From Pampus argenteus (taxonomy: Eukaryota > Chordata > Actinopteri > Scombriformes > Stromateidae): a stretch of DNA of 64,000 nt. The first letter of the stretch is position 1. Each line of letters opens with the position of its first letter. Both the position numbers and the translations under genes were made by a program. Of the stretch, positions 38,261 to 51,205 are shown piece by piece. The notes below the pieces were generated by a model. The model worked only from the letters and a program-made list of their open reading frames with translations. It was not told where the DNA came from and searched no databases. The stretch is from assembly GCA_036937835.1 (NCBI GenBank), contig CM072877.1:18158001-18222000 (forward strand), in the 5' to 3' direction.

Positions 38261-39835
38261 CCCTTTGCACTAAAATCTCATGAAGTACAAATCTCTGAGG
38301 TGTTTTATTGGTCTTCATTGTAACCTTGACCTCTGCTTGTTTTAGCGACTCGGGGAAAGATTTTAAAATAGACAGAAAACCTTGAATTTAAATGTGTGTT
38401 TTTACAAGTAAAATAAGGGATCGATTAGGGAGCTTTTAGCGATGTTAATGAGTTGTTTACCGTACGTAAATCTACCACAACATTTAGTTGAATTGTTGCA
38501 GAAGTTTTCAGGAAGTTTTGTGTAATGCTATTCTGGGGGGGGGGGCGCTTCCTATCCTGTCTATCAAAACTTCAGACTGTTGCTATGGCGTCAGTGTTAC
38601 TCTGAGACGACGTGACAGTGTAACAGACAGACAGGCAACTCTTGCAAAGTTTAAATTTAATGAAGGTATAAAATAGTCTCACGCTGTTTGTGGAGAGACG
38701 TGCTGCATAAACTCACTTCTTGATTCTCTTGCTGATAATTAAAAGCATAAATTCGACTAGTTATGCACTGTCCTGTCTTGTATTGAGAAGAAAAATAAAT
38801 CTTTTCCTAAATATACCTAAGCTTAAACTTAAATATATCACCTTAACACATTCAGCATAACCACAATCTGCAAGTCAAAAGCCGACCTGATGACTTCACA
38901 TTGTTCATGCATGGCCACAGACAGACAGTCCAGAGGTTGAGTTTGTTGCTTATTTATTCAGGCTCGAACATATATGTATGGATGTATTTAAGACGTTTCT
39001 ATTTCAAGTAAAGAATGAGAACTAGAAAGTGAGATCCTAAAAATCTCTCCGACTGTTGGACATTCGCACAGTAGTTGTCTAAAACTTCAGGGTGCATATT
39101 TTGTACAAGAAGAAGTACTACAAAAGTTACATGAAGTAGTGGAAAATATAAAAATATCTGTTATAGAAACTGTTACAACTGCTTCCTTTAAAAGGAAAGA
39201 AAAGTGAAGAACAAATTGTCCCTAAATGAATGCCAGTATCAGTGGATTCAGTGGCCATCTTTCCAGCCCACTCATGGATGTGACTGCACACAGACTCCAT
39301 CTGAAAGCATTAAATTGCTTCTAATGTTGAAGCTGTCTTTGTTTAACACGTCTTTTGTGCACAGTAAAATTGTCATTTCAACTGTGGTGTAAATTTTAGA
39401 CTAAAAAATAAAACCCAACACATTTTTTCATCCACCATTTCAATCTAGTAATGAATGAACAGGAGGGTGAAGTGATTCCCTTTAATGTGGACTCTTTTCT
39501 ATGTTGTGATGGGTTTTGAAACTAAAATAGGGGAGAAAAAAAATAATAGCTAGTAGCAATATTGGCCGTCATTTAATGGTTTTTATAAAACAAGAATAAC
39601 TCAAAGCTCTCCAGTCCTTTTTAGTGAAACTGTGTCAAAATCTAATAAAACATAACAACTTCATATGTCTTTTCTTGTTTTGTTTCATTGATTTTCCAAA
39701 AGCAAAATACAAAAATCCCTTTCAGTATTGCTACAGGTTGAAAAAAAAATAATCACTGTTGCTTCATCTTTGGGTTTAGCATCTTAAAGTCAAAGTCAAA
39801 GTTTCCCTTCATCTTGTGAAATGTCTTGACTTACT

Positions 39836-39865
39836 CGACCTTTGACCTATGACCTTTACTGACCT
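39836..39865 (-). promoter_or_regulatory. DR1-DR1-DR4 nuclear-receptor half-site array
   Basis: Four half-sites on the reverse strand are seen on + as CGACCT, TGACCT, TGACCT and TGACCT, with spacers of 1, 1 and 4 bases. DR1 suits COUP-TF, RXR and HNF4 types and DR4 suits TR/LXR-RXR types. About 40 bases upstream is an AAAGTC hexamer repeated in tandem. The motifs are seen; function is inference. Confidence 0.3.
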
Positions 39866-42800
39866 TGGCTTTGTGTCCAGCACCATTAGTATAACATAAA
39901 CATAATCTTTCATTTATCCACCTACATATATATACACATCTATTGAATGCATTTGCACAAATTTAGTGGATTTTCATGGTTCATGAACAGCGATTAATGA
40001 CTTTAGTTTTCCACTGACTTTGGTGGCAGATGCACGGTTTGCCTTGAAGTCCGGTTCAGATAATTCATGTCCCCCTGAGACTGAGACGTCGGTCATGAGG
40101 TCTAATTTTTTCCCCTTTCTGTGTTAGTGTGGCTGTTTTCTTACTTCCTAATTCTCTCTCAATTGTCTTCCCTTTTTTAAAATGTGCTTTCAACATGAAC
40201 AAAAAATATCTAGGCTTTAATGCATCCACTCACGTGCGCTCCAGTTGAAGCCGCTGGAAGGCTGCATGATAACGTGTGGCTTTGCCGCTCAGGCGTTCAT
40301 TAGCATTCACAGGTCTGGGACTCGGGGACATGGAAGATTTCTCTGGACGTGATCAAGGATTTAGTGAGTCTTTTTTCACTAACTGTGTCCATGTAACTGC
40401 CAAAGCTGTTTACACAGACAGAGGTGTGCCGACCATGCTGCATGCTGACAAAATGAATGTCTCGCCTCAGCTAAGACACTTCTGGCTGTCCATCCAGCGT
40501 CATCCGTCTCAGAAGAAGCTGTTGTAGTCGGACTCAGTTGGTGAAATGGCTCCCGGGTTCAGCAGAGAGCAGGAGGCTGTAGCTATTAAAGCAGTAAGCT
40601 GTGAATTAAATGCAGACAGACTCAACAACAGATGCCCTAACACTGTTTGACCAGGGGGGGTTGAGACAGACGACAGAGACCACGTCTGTCCAGAGGCAGC
40701 CAACTCAGTTAGGGACATATATTTGAGCTTTGTGTTGTGTTGTTTATCTCTAAATTCAGACTTGTGCCTTGCAGGAGACTTAAAGGCAGACAAGGGAAAT
40801 AAATGTAGAAACCAAAAGAAGATGGTATCCATGATAGCTTCTGTGAAAAGATTCAACTTAAATTGCCATAAGCACGAGAGAATCTGGCACAATATACAAT
40901 GTATTCCAACTGAATGAGTCCTGTTTGGTTTCTCAATCTGTTAGATGTGTAGCAGAGTAAAAATATATGTTTAACACTGCATAACATCTAAATATTTTAT
41001 ACCTGCGACTCCTCGTTACTGCAAGCCGATCCGAAGACTGCTCAACTTTCCATGACAATGAGCAAGTGTGAGCTTCTGTTTTTAGTTTCTGAGTTTCTAA
41101 ACATGCAAGTTCTGGAAACATCAGACATATACAGGCAGGATATCTCATGCATTATAAGTTTAAGCATTATTATGTGTCAGAGAGACACTTTAAGAAATCT
41201 TTAGTTGCACCTCAAAGACAATCTTGTGCACTTGACAACCGGTGTTGTGGTTTATGTATTTCCTACTTGAAGTAAGGCTGTGTTATTTTCTCTTCAGATA
41301 CTAGTGTATGACTATTGTCATCTATTTGAGCTCAAAGACTCTCATCGACAGTGTCATTTTCCTTTTCTCCAACATTGAAACCAGACACTGTTGTCATGAT
41401 GTAGTGTAGGTTGCAGGACCTCTAATGAATGCCAGTTTGTTATGCAGTTATTGTGAATAATGCCAGTGTTTTTGCTATTCGACCCATTAAGTGGGAAATG
41501 GTGTGCTGTCAGCCTGAAATATTGCATCTATCAATAAAGAAATGTCTCATGAGATAAAAAGAGACTGTTGGACGTCCATATAGCTTCTCTGACTCTGTTG
41601 CTATCATTTGACTTTATTTGATTCTTTGTCTGTTTTAAAGTAAAGGGGTGTGAAGAGTGTTTCTGAATGTTTCTAATTGTATTTGACATATACGAGCAGG
41701 AGGGTAATGTGCAGTGAGTAAGATGTTGGTCTAGTGAAGACATTATGCTGAACTCAGTTATGGTGAATCAGAATGTATTTGCCTGGTGGGTAATTACACA
41801 AATTTGTCATGCACTAAAAAACTGAAAAGACTGTTGAATGTCTGTTAATAGGAAAGCCGCCCAAATATTGAGGGATGACAGCAAGAAGCTTGGTGATTGG
41901 ATAATGAAAATTATGAAGCATTGAGGTCTGACTATGACAATGAGACAGAGTGCTGTGTTGATAAACCTCTCAGCCACAGTCACATTACTGTCCTCATACC
42001 TTGTGAGTAGCTACAGCAATTACAGGAGCAGTTTGAAAAAGCTTGTGGAAGTGAATACAAAGCACCGCAGAGCTGCAGCCAAAGGCAGATGGTGTTAAAG
42101 ATGAGTTTACATGTGTGAAGATGCTGAAAATCCAGTGTTTTATGTCATGTTTTGTGTGATATTGCACCAGTGATCTGCTGCAGGCACAATAAAATGTGTA
42201 CATAACTATAGAAATAATAATAAAAACAATAATGATTTGTTTAAACCATTAATATGATTGGATCAATACAAAGCTGCATTAGTCACTGTGCTGTATGGCT
42301 TCATATCACGGCTAAAAATGAATTTCAAGATGCTAATTTCACTTTTTCTGCTGGTAATGTAGAAAAGACAGAGTGAACCTTTAATTGTCTCATTGTTTTT
42401 CATGTACAGTGAACTCATATAATACCCAGTTCTAACTGACGATGTGTGCAAACATCTGTGCACCTATTCCACAGCAACCCAACGCTGTTTGCACACGATT
42501 TAATCAATGAAAACAATAAATCTCTGTTGATTCATCACATATACTGTTTCTAAAAATCACATATATGTGTTTATGTTTTGTTTTTCTTTTCAGGACTAAG
42601 TTTGCACTTATTGACAAAATCACCAACTGAGTGGCACCAAAAAAGAAACCTGATTGTCTGTGATCCAGTTTTCAACAAAATATCAACACTTTGCTTTGTG
42701 CTGCCTCGTTTGAATGAAACTATCTGTTTGTGCCTCTCTCCTCCCACCGTTGTGCTGAACACGCTGTGCCAAAATACCAAACTGAAATACACCAATATGT

Positions 42801-44395
42801 CAAAGTGCTGTTTGTGGTAGTGAAAAAATCAACCCATTGGTGGGTTACCAAACAACAGAAAATACCCGCCAGCCATGCCAATAAATGACAAAACGGAGCA
42901 CTTTCACAAAACTGCTTGGCATCCGCTACAGCAGAACTTAGTCAAGATGTAAGACTGAAACTGATAACTTCAGTGGTTCAGTCAAGCCATCCACAAGTCA
43001 GAAACAAGTCTGAAATAATGGGGAAAATACAGACGGTACTAGGCTGTATATCCAAGTTTTTTTAATGTGCCTGAAAGAGCAACAGGTTTGTGGGAGATTG
43101 TCTTCTTGATAAAAGCATCTCTAGGGGTGAAGGAGTGAGCGGCTTCTTACTCTGTTAAGGCCCCTTTACCCCGGCCTGTCTGAGACAAAAGTTTGACAAT
43201 CCTGAGAGAAACATGGTGAAATCGTTCAAGCCTGACAGTGTCAGAAATTTAAGACCGAATTCTCACATTGTGAATGCCGGTCACTACAACCCATGTCTAT
43301 AAATCAACCAATCAGAACACAGCATGAAGTGACACATTGGCCAGTATGACATTAATACATCCATGACACACACACACAAAAAGAAGGATGGAGGTGAGAC
43401 GACGACAACGTTTTTATGACTTTTGAGCCGACACACACTTTGATTTCATATAATATTTTCATTTTAAATTGCAGCACACAATCTGACATGCCTTCAAAAT
43501 AATATCATACAGTCTGATACAGATTGTGACAATGATTTTATTAGTCTAAAAATCAACAAATCTTATATGAGTCAATACCTAAAGTATTGATACAACTTAT
43601 TCAATTTGCATTAATCAAATTGGATCAATATTGGTGATACTGGCCCTGTAGGTTGGTCACTGGATCAGCTGCTTGTCAGAAGCAGAATATAAGTGGGAGG
43701 CTTATTACAGAAATCCACATTTGTTGAGTCACAGTGGGAATTAGAGCAAATAAATAGAACTGAATTTACAGCATCTTATCAGTTTGTTTTATTAAATGTC
43801 TCGATATTGTAGAAGTAACCTTTGGGTATGCATAAATGTTTCAGAGGTGTAAACTTGCCACACATTAACATGATGGAGAGAGAACAACAAAACAAACACA
43901 GAGGTCGACGTCTTAAAACCCTCCGTCCGTTTCGATTCGATCATCTGAAATCACATATTTCTCATGTGGCTTCCTCAAATATTCAGTATGAAGATAATCT
44001 GTAGACCCAAAGTTTGGATTTTGCCCAGAAAAAAAAGGTGCATTGCAATTGTTGCACCGTACTGTGAATGTTTTCTAATTTAGTGCAACAGTGTTTATTT
44101 CCTTATCCCTTTACAGTTGTTATAGTAAGCCTTTAGATGAAACTACAGGCAGACAAGGCTCTGCTGCATATTCCATGTAATCATCGCTCCCCACATTTTA
44201 AGAGCTAGCGATGATAAACTCCTCAGAATGATTTTAGGAAGCTGTATCAAGTCTACACAGACACTAAATGATGTTATTTATATGGGGTGGAGACGTGTCT
44301 TTTAATTCCATAGACAACATAAAAACTGCTGCCTACTGCATCCTCTGACCTAGTATAGACTGACTTTATTTTTGTCTCCTCTGAAATGCTGTCAG

Positions 44396-44720
44396 AGGGG
44401 CAAAAGATAGAAATAAGTGATAGAACTCAAGAGATTATTGAAGGACAGAGTGAAAGAAGAGGAGAGAGGAAGGTGAAACAGAGGGGATATTTGTGCCTAT
44501 AGACTTCAAGCTAAAAGAATGATACCCTGATGGAGAGATAAGGGAGAAAGAGTCGGGATAAGGGAGAAAGAGGACACTGGAAATGGAGAGGATGATGGGA
44601 GAGTGAAATGGATACGCCGTTGGTTGTCTCGAGAAGGAGAGGATAGCAGCTCCTGCAGATTCAGTGATGAAGAGATAGTGATTGAGGGGAAACTAGTGAA
44701 TGTAGGGTGGACAGAGGAAG
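44396..44720 (+). repeat. Purine-rich tract with a 20-bp duplication
   Basis: Mainly A and G on the + strand. GATAAGGGAGAAAGAG occurs at 44537-44552 and again at 44557-44572. Confidence 0.75.
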
Positions 44721-46374
44721 TATAGATATCTATTCATGTTGATGCTCCGTCAAAGACTGACTCCAGTGTTGTGTATTATGATACCCGCCAGTTGAGCGAT
44801 ACCATCAACCAGGCATGAACTGAGGACAATGAAAGGAAGGCGGGGCGGTGATGGGGGAGGAAAGTGAGACACCTCAGAGTCTCTCAGTGTCACAAACTAT
44901 TAGTTAAAGAAATGGAAGTGATACAAAATGAAGTGGCCCACTGAGTGAAAACTATTTGGTTATGCAAAACTAGCTCCTAATAAGCAGACATGTGTTTTTT
45001 TGGATAAACATAAAACAAGGCGACTGGGGGAAATGCAGTATTTTAATGGCTGAATTATCATGATTTTTTCATGCACGATGTAATGCGTCCCTTTGGTTCC
45101 AGGATTAAGTATGACACACACAGCTGGGACCAGACTGAAGATGTTGCTGGGAGCATGTTCCGCTTGTCTAGCAGGGTTCGTCTGTGTCTGGCCCTCAGCC
45201 AAACCCTCACAGCAATGTCACATCACACAAACATTTCCCCGAAGCTGGGTTCACATCAGACAGACGCTCTCCTCAAGCTATATCCATCCACCTCAACCTA
45301 AAGCCGACAACGTGTCACACCCACTATATGCACACAGCTGCCTCACGAGCAGGGCTGTCGTGGTAAGAAAAAAAAGAGTGTGTGTATTCTAAAAATAAAT
45401 AATAATAATTCAATCTTTGTTGATTTAATTATGGATTAATGTTTGGGATGTAACACAATTACAGAAACTAATGGGAAATTATTTATTTAAAAATAAAGCC
45501 TGAATCATGCATAAATCAAGTTAACAATTACTGATGTAAACAACCGTTTAATGTGTTGCCTTTTTTGTCTATTACAGCGTACGTATCTGATTTGTAACTC
45601 ACTCGTCCTGTGTTCGCCTTTGAGAAAAAAAAAATCAAAATAACAAATATCATCTGTCATCTGCTTACAAAGCTGGAGTCTTTATTTCAATACAGCAAAT
45701 CAATCTTGCATAAAAGGATAACGTCCTATCATAGGCAGTGTAAGCGGTCACACTGAGCCTGATAGCATCCTGCCACAGACTCTGAACAGCAACCCAAAAT
45801 AGCTTTTATTGCTAAGTCTCCTTAAATGAAGCTAGAGTTTGTTTTTTACAATAACTTTAGCTTCACTTTTCGACATCTTTTTACATCTTAACTGTCACAT
45901 CAGGAAATTTTAGCCGTTTTAACCTAACCAGACCTTAACTACAGTGTATTGTGTACCTACTGATCATTCAGGACTTTAAATATCCGCTTACTTTTATTTA
46001 ACCGACTATTATTTGATGTATCACCTTTTTAAGATAATGTCATAAGTCCATTCTCTGTACGCTGATGCATTTGTTTGCCTGATCAAAGGTTTGTCTTATA
46101 TAGCGTGGGTGGTTGGTGGTTTGATGGTCCGTGCATTTTGACAGTTGTCTCAGTGTTCACACAGAGATACAATATTCAAGTGGAGAAGAAAATCTGCATT
46201 AGGGAAGCCAGTCTGAGTGCACTAACAAGGTGCAAGGTAATGGAAAGTCTATGCAAACATTAGGGAGGGACTGTATAACGCTTTAAATAGACACAAACAG
46301 AGAACAGAATTATGAAAATCCTTCTCTGCCAAGCGTTAAGTATGACAAAGACCTGGACCGGTTGAGCTGAGCCG

Positions 46375-46388
46375 GACTGAGCTCAGTC
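46375..46388. repeat. 14-bp perfect palindrome
   Basis: GACTGAGCTCAGTC is its own reverse complement and sits in a locally GC-rich stretch. Confidence 0.85.
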
Positions 46389-46710
46389 GGGTTCTGTCGA
46401 GCCACTTGGATTAGGAGCCACTTGTAGCTGGCACAGCCCGGCTCCCTTAGGGCCTCTTCATAGACTTAGCCAAGGCGAAACAATGAGCCAGAGCGAGGAG
46501 AAATCACACCACAGGCCTCGTGCCAGATCGACCCAAAGAGAAACAGTAAAAAAAACAGAGAGAGAAGTGGGATGATGTGTAGGTATCAGCGTTGGTATAT
46601 CTCTTCCCGACTCCTTTACAGAGGCTACATTAGAGACATAATAAAGGACATGATTGAAGGGGCATGTGAAAGCTCCTCCACCTTGAGGCCTGTTGTCGAA
46701 GCTTTGTGTT

Positions 46711-46724
46711 GCTCTTTAAAGAGC
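46711..46724. repeat. 14-bp perfect palindrome
   Basis: GCTCTTTAAAGAGC is its own reverse complement and lies 336 bp from the palindrome at 46375. Confidence 0.85.
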
Positions 46725-47071
46725 CACTGGCATGAGCCTGAAGGGAAGGCAAAGGGAGCTCAGCTGAAAGAGAGGCAGAAAGAAAATAAACAGGCGGCTC
46801 GGGACCGGCTCATGGTAGGAGCCGAATGGATGTTTGTATTCCTGCACGCATGTCATCAACATGACCGAGCAGTCATTGGATCATTTTTCAAGCACAGAGC
46901 GTCATTTCAGGCTATTTAAAAAAAGGGACTAAGCTTTTTGATCTGTGCCTAATGTGATGGAACCTGGAAGTAAGATTTCTCTCCTTTGTTTATCTTGCCT
47001 TCAACAGAAATGCCATGGCCCTCACTCAAACTAATATTTGCCACCATTTTCACGTGGGAGGATTATTTGTC

Positions 47072-47075
<4 letters not shown>

Positions 47076-47102
<27 letters not shown>
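47076..47102. repeat. (GT)n microsatellite
   Basis: About 13 GT dinucleotides. Confidence 0.95.
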
Positions 47103-47777
47103 ATATGAAATGGGCAGCACTTTTCTGTTTTCTTATTTGATTTTTGTGGCCATAAATGTTTTTACTGTGTGGAGTGAATCTGCAGAAGTGTAGCTCACTC
47201 AGTTTGTCTGTTGTTTATTCATCAGTTCATTCTGCTTTCTTCATCATTAATAAAGATGAGGGGGGTCTGATTGAGGAAAAAAAATCCATTGTGATTTAAG
47301 ACACCGTGTGCCTAAACTCATCCTCGAGTCCTCTTCATGCTTTAGGCTATTGTCACAATCCAGTAGTGAAATTGCGTGTCAAAAAGCGCTCTGACGTTTA
47401 GAGGTTACATCAGAAACAGCTGTGATGATGTGAGGTTAGTTAACAGTTGCAAACATGAGTTTAAAATTCTTAGCTGAGGATTTTAAGACTCTTCAATGCA
47501 ATTGTATAGACTAAGCCAATTGACACAAAATACATAATAATAACACAGTATTATGATTATTATTATTAGTGGTTGTTTGGCCACCGCTGTGCAGGATGAC
47601 GTATGTGCAGAGATTGACACTAGAAAGTGTCCACCTTAAATCACAACAGCCTGTAGTTTGGAGCCATTCAGTGCAAATACACTAAAACTATATAACTAGA
47701 AGAAAGTTGGATTATGATAAGCCCTCAAAAACAGGCACGTTTGCAGCGAGTTATAACCAAACAGTTTGATGTGTTTA

Positions 47778-47780
<3 letters not shown>

Positions 47781-47837
<57 letters not shown>
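47781..47837. repeat. Long uninterrupted (GT)n microsatellite
   Basis: About 28 pure GT dinucleotides, the longest uninterrupted dinucleotide array in the window apart from the (TA)n at 882. Such arrays can adopt Z-DNA. Confidence 0.97.
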
Positions 47838-47839
<2 letters not shown>

Positions 47840-49180
47840 TATTTTATAGCAGCCCGGTGTCATTTTCAGCTGATGTAATGAAGTGAACAGTGACCGGCCG
47901 TGTGTGATGGCACTGCGCTCTGGAGCAACACGTCTCTAATCAGAAGCTGCAGATTTATCAACATATCTGTCCTGCTGCCTTCAGATGCTGCAGGGATTTA
48001 ATGAACTGAAGGAGAAGCATAAAACAGCTGTGGACTGAAGATCCTTTAAAAAATCACCCGTATTCATTTGCAGATCTAAACAGATTGATTGACTGACTCT
48101 CTTCCTTTAATAACATTCAACATTATTTTCTGTGCAGATTTTGGTTTGCATTTGACCATATTGCACGATTTTTCTTCACCTATTAGCATTTTGGCAAATG
48201 TGCGTCATGGAAAAGTCAAAAAATGTATTCATACTTGTTTACATTCCTAATGCATTGAGCTCAAAGAGTTGAATCACACTGGCACACTGACGGTGTGTGT
48301 TTCTCATGATATAATGACACACACACACACGCTCTTTTACAGCAGCGCCTTGTGAACTGTTGAAGGAAATTTGCACCCACACTAGAGTGCAATCTTTATT
48401 TTCTTGTATTCAAATCCGCCTCACTCTCACTTAATCAGGCATGTTGATTAAGTCTCTAATTTGTAGTGGTAGAAAGGAGGAATAGATGCGGTGGGTTGGT
48501 GTGTGTGTGTGTGTATTGTGTATAATATCAGTCAGTCATTGCAGGGGATTACAGTGTCTTCAGAGAACATTTCTGTTTTACATTACTTCATTAGGCTCCT
48601 TTTGATAACCTTTCATTTCACGTTATTAGTTTTCATTTAATCCCAGCCCATGTCTAAGCTGCTGTCTGCAACGTACAGCGTGATGGCAAAAAGCCTGTGG
48701 AGAAACAACTCCTCGACAAGTGTAGCGCTGCGTAATTAAGCAATAAGCCGCAAGAGGCCGAGCTTTACAGCTGCTGTTAGATGTGTTGTTAGGTACGAGT
48801 TGTTGGCTGTTAAATTCAGCGCTATTGACTTACTGCCTTTAGCAAATGGTAATGATAGTTTATGTAAACTAATAACAAGAAGAATATATCAGAATTTATC
48901 ATACATACGACTTTTAATATTGAATTCAAACCATTATTGCAGTACAAATTTTTTTAGACAGCCCTGTAGCAAACGGACGTATTTACTTTTACATCCTATA
49001 GTTCACTTTCTATATAGTAGTTTTAATTATTAATGTCTTTAATGGGATTGGAAATGCTTATTTATGCACGAGTGATTCACGATGCAGCGTCACTGTTTTT
49101 AGCCTCAGTGTTTACTGTTCACCCTCCTAAAGACTTCCTGCTGCTGGTCTACCTGTCATCTGCTTCTGCTCATGGGCTCT

Positions 49181-49211
49181 TGTTTGTTTGTTTGTTTGTT
49201 TGTTTGTTTTT
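49181..49211. repeat. (TTTG)n microsatellite
   Basis: About seven TGTT/TTTG tetranucleotides ending in poly(T). A shorter similar run is at about 27930-27947. Confidence 0.92.
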
Positions 49212-50210
49212 TGGCTATAAGTTATTGTTACTCCCTATGTGCAATCTAAAGCGTATGCTGTGGGGAGTGACGAGCATTAACTGCTCATAACTCAACTGTA
49301 TTCATACATTAACGAATCTGTTCGAGTTGGCTGATGGAAATTCAGGTATCAGATGTGCCAGACAGACATCACGTAATTTGGCTGAAAGCTACAATTTCCT
49401 GGACCACAAATAAAGCCATCCTATTATACATTAATGGTCCGAGCCTGTCATCTTTTGTGCACAGTGTGGCATAATTGAAATACCAGGCTTTTAAATTCAC
49501 ATCAGTTGTCTGAGAAAATGCTCGCCCCACGCCTAGCTCATTATGGGCCACCATCACAGACAATACGCAGATATTAACGAATGACCTGTGTGACATTAAG
49601 CCAAAGTTCTGCTGCAGAAATAGATGATTTGATTGTCATAGAAAGTATCCGTGTTCAGATGTAGTATTTAATGATACTGTTTTGCTTCTCTCCTCTACCT
49701 TAAATTATATCCTCCCTTCAAATGTCTTCAAAGAAGAAATGAGTGCTCGCCGTCTCCGTTAAAACAATAGCAGGCTGATGTGTTTCTCCTCTCAGTTAAT
49801 GCCTCTGCTGGAAAGCATTTAGTGTCACTTCAGTATAAATGGATTGTGGTTTACAGATACTGAAAGAGGATATGAGGGCTCGCTAACAATTTCTATGTAG
49901 TACAAACAGCGCTTTGCATTGATCTCTGCATCCTCAACGAGGGGTTTGTTGAAAGACAAAGTGGTCAGCTCTATGAGTTTGACCTGGTTACTGACGCATA
50001 CAGGTTAAGTTGTTGTTCAAACAACAACATGATGTTTATTTGGACTGACTGGCATTCTTTCCTCCATCTCCTCCAGGCAAATAGTGGCTCTGTTTACTAC
50101 TGATAATCTTATCGCTCATCATCCCGTCCTTACAAATCTTCATCCCTTTGATCGATCATCCCTGTGATATAATGAAAGTTAATCTGAGCCATCAACCGTC
50201 TTGTCCGCAG

Positions 50211-50354
50211 GGCTGAAGATCCGCGAGGTGATGATCAACGTGTCACGTCAGCAGGTGGAGGACTTTCACGGCCCAGAGGATTACTGGTGTCTGTGCGTCG
50301 CCTGGAGCCACCTGGGAACCTCCAAGAGCCGCAAGGCGTCTGTGCGGATCGCCT
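50211..50354 (+). CDS. unc5d: unc5d exon 3: C-terminal half of Ig domain 1
   Basis: This 144-nt exon (2 + 141 + 1) joins in phase with exon 2 to give GLKIREVMINVSRQQVEDFH, then GPEDYWCLCVAWS and SHLGTSKSRKASVRIA. It supplies the WCxC pair that closes the two Ig1 disulfides, and an NVS N-glycosylation sequon. The acceptor is TTGTCCGCAG and the donor is T|GTAAGC. The phrases QQVEDFHGPEDYW and SHLGTSKSRKAS are UNC5D-type; UNC5C, as I recall it, has QQVEELFGPEDYW and SSAGTTKSRKAY. One oddity is that the residue between the two cysteines is Leu (codon CTG), where the UNC5 proteins I know have Gln (CAG). The following intron is only 219 nt, so exons 3 and 4 sit close together. Confidence 0.96.
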
Positions 50355-50573
50355 GTAAGCAATTACATGTCACTTTGATACCGGACTGACCTTGTTGTCC
50401 CTGAAAAGGTTACTCTTCTTCGAAGTGGTGGCGTGATTTTGCTGAAGGATTAATATTTTCATGTCCATGTATGGATGTGTTAGTAGAGAAGGTCACACAT
50501 GAAACAGAGATGTGCATCTTTAGGTGCTCCTGTGTGCTGTTCTTTAATGTAGGCTGTTTATTCTCTTCTCTAG

Positions 50574-50677
50574 ACCTGAGGAAGAACTTTGAGCAAGACC
50601 CCCAAGGCACTGAGGTGCCTCTGAATGGCATGATTGTGCTGCACTGCCGTCCCCCAGAGGGAGTGCCTGTGGCTGAG
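50574..50677 (+). CDS. unc5d: unc5d exon 4: first part of Ig domain 2
   Basis: This exon is 104 nt. Its first two bases complete a Tyr codon with the T at the end of exon 3, giving RIA-Y-LRKNFEQDPQG, then TEVPLNGMIVLHCRPPEGVP and VAE. It ends on a whole codon before GTAAGG. The acceptor is TTCTCTTCTCTAG. It provides the linker from Ig1 and the first half of the I-set Ig2, including the B-strand cysteine in LHCRPPEG. LRKNFEQDPQG is UNC5D-like; the UNC5C version I recall is LRKTFEQEPLG. In the family, Ig2 is implicated in netrin binding. Confidence 0.95.
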
Positions 50678-51002
50678 GTAAGGGCTGACATTTTCTCCTG
50701 TGCTGCTGTCTGGTTTACTTTTATGTTTTTGTTGCTCTCCAGCTGCAGCGACACGTCCGCACTTTTTCTCTTCAGCTTTAGTATAAAACCAGAGCTGCGG
50801 TTGATGAGCTGCAGATGCAGATTCATTTAGTTTCTCTGGCTCACTCTGTTCTAGTTAGAGTGATCATTCATATACGGGGACTAATGTCTATCCATGTGCT
50901 TTGCTGCACTCTGTTTGCTCTGTTCTCTGGTAAAAGGATGTATGGCTATTACTTATTTAGATGTCCTGTATACATTTCACTCTCTCTGTTTTCTGAATCT
51001 AA

Positions 51003-51020
51003 GTGTGTGTCTGTGTGTGT

Positions 51021-51065
<45 letters not shown>
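51003..51065. repeat. Imperfect (TG)n microsatellite
   Basis: About 30 TG dinucleotides with CTG interruptions in the first third. Confidence 0.95.
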
Positions 51066-51067
<2 letters not shown>

Positions 51068-51134
51068 AGCGCTTGTCATTGCCATTATAATTTTTACTAT
51101 GAATATCAAATGAGGCTCTCAATGACAGCCCTGT

Positions 51135-51205
51135 TGTGTGAGTGTATATATATATATATATATATACAGTGTATATATGTGTGTGTGTGTGTTGTGTGTG
51201 TGTGT
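51135..51205. repeat. (TA)n-(GT)n compound repeat
   Basis: A TA run (51145-51166) is followed by TATATATGTGTGT and two further GT runs. Confidence 0.92.

Larger units (their letters stand above)
37293..50210 (+). other. unc5d: unc5d intron 2 (12.9 kb)
   Basis: The intron runs from donor GTACGA to acceptor TTGTCCGCAG and splits Ig1 between its two halves. No internal exon or second gene is supported. The frames at 46572-46919 (115 codons) and 45071-45392 lack any domain and have no UNC5-like sequence. Recognisable contents are a perfect 14-bp inverted repeat (38223-38260), nuclear-receptor half-site arrays (39836-39865), a purine-rich tract (about 44396-44720), two 14-bp palindromes (46375, 46711), (GT)n arrays at 47076 and 47781, and a (TTTG)n run at 49181. 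The rest is AT-rich sequence in which I see nothing definite. Confidence 0.85.

Noticed and set aside
45071..45392. Three overlapping plus-strand frames of 60-99 codons
   Set aside because: Mutually overlapping in different frames, with no domain; chance openings in a GC-richer patch.
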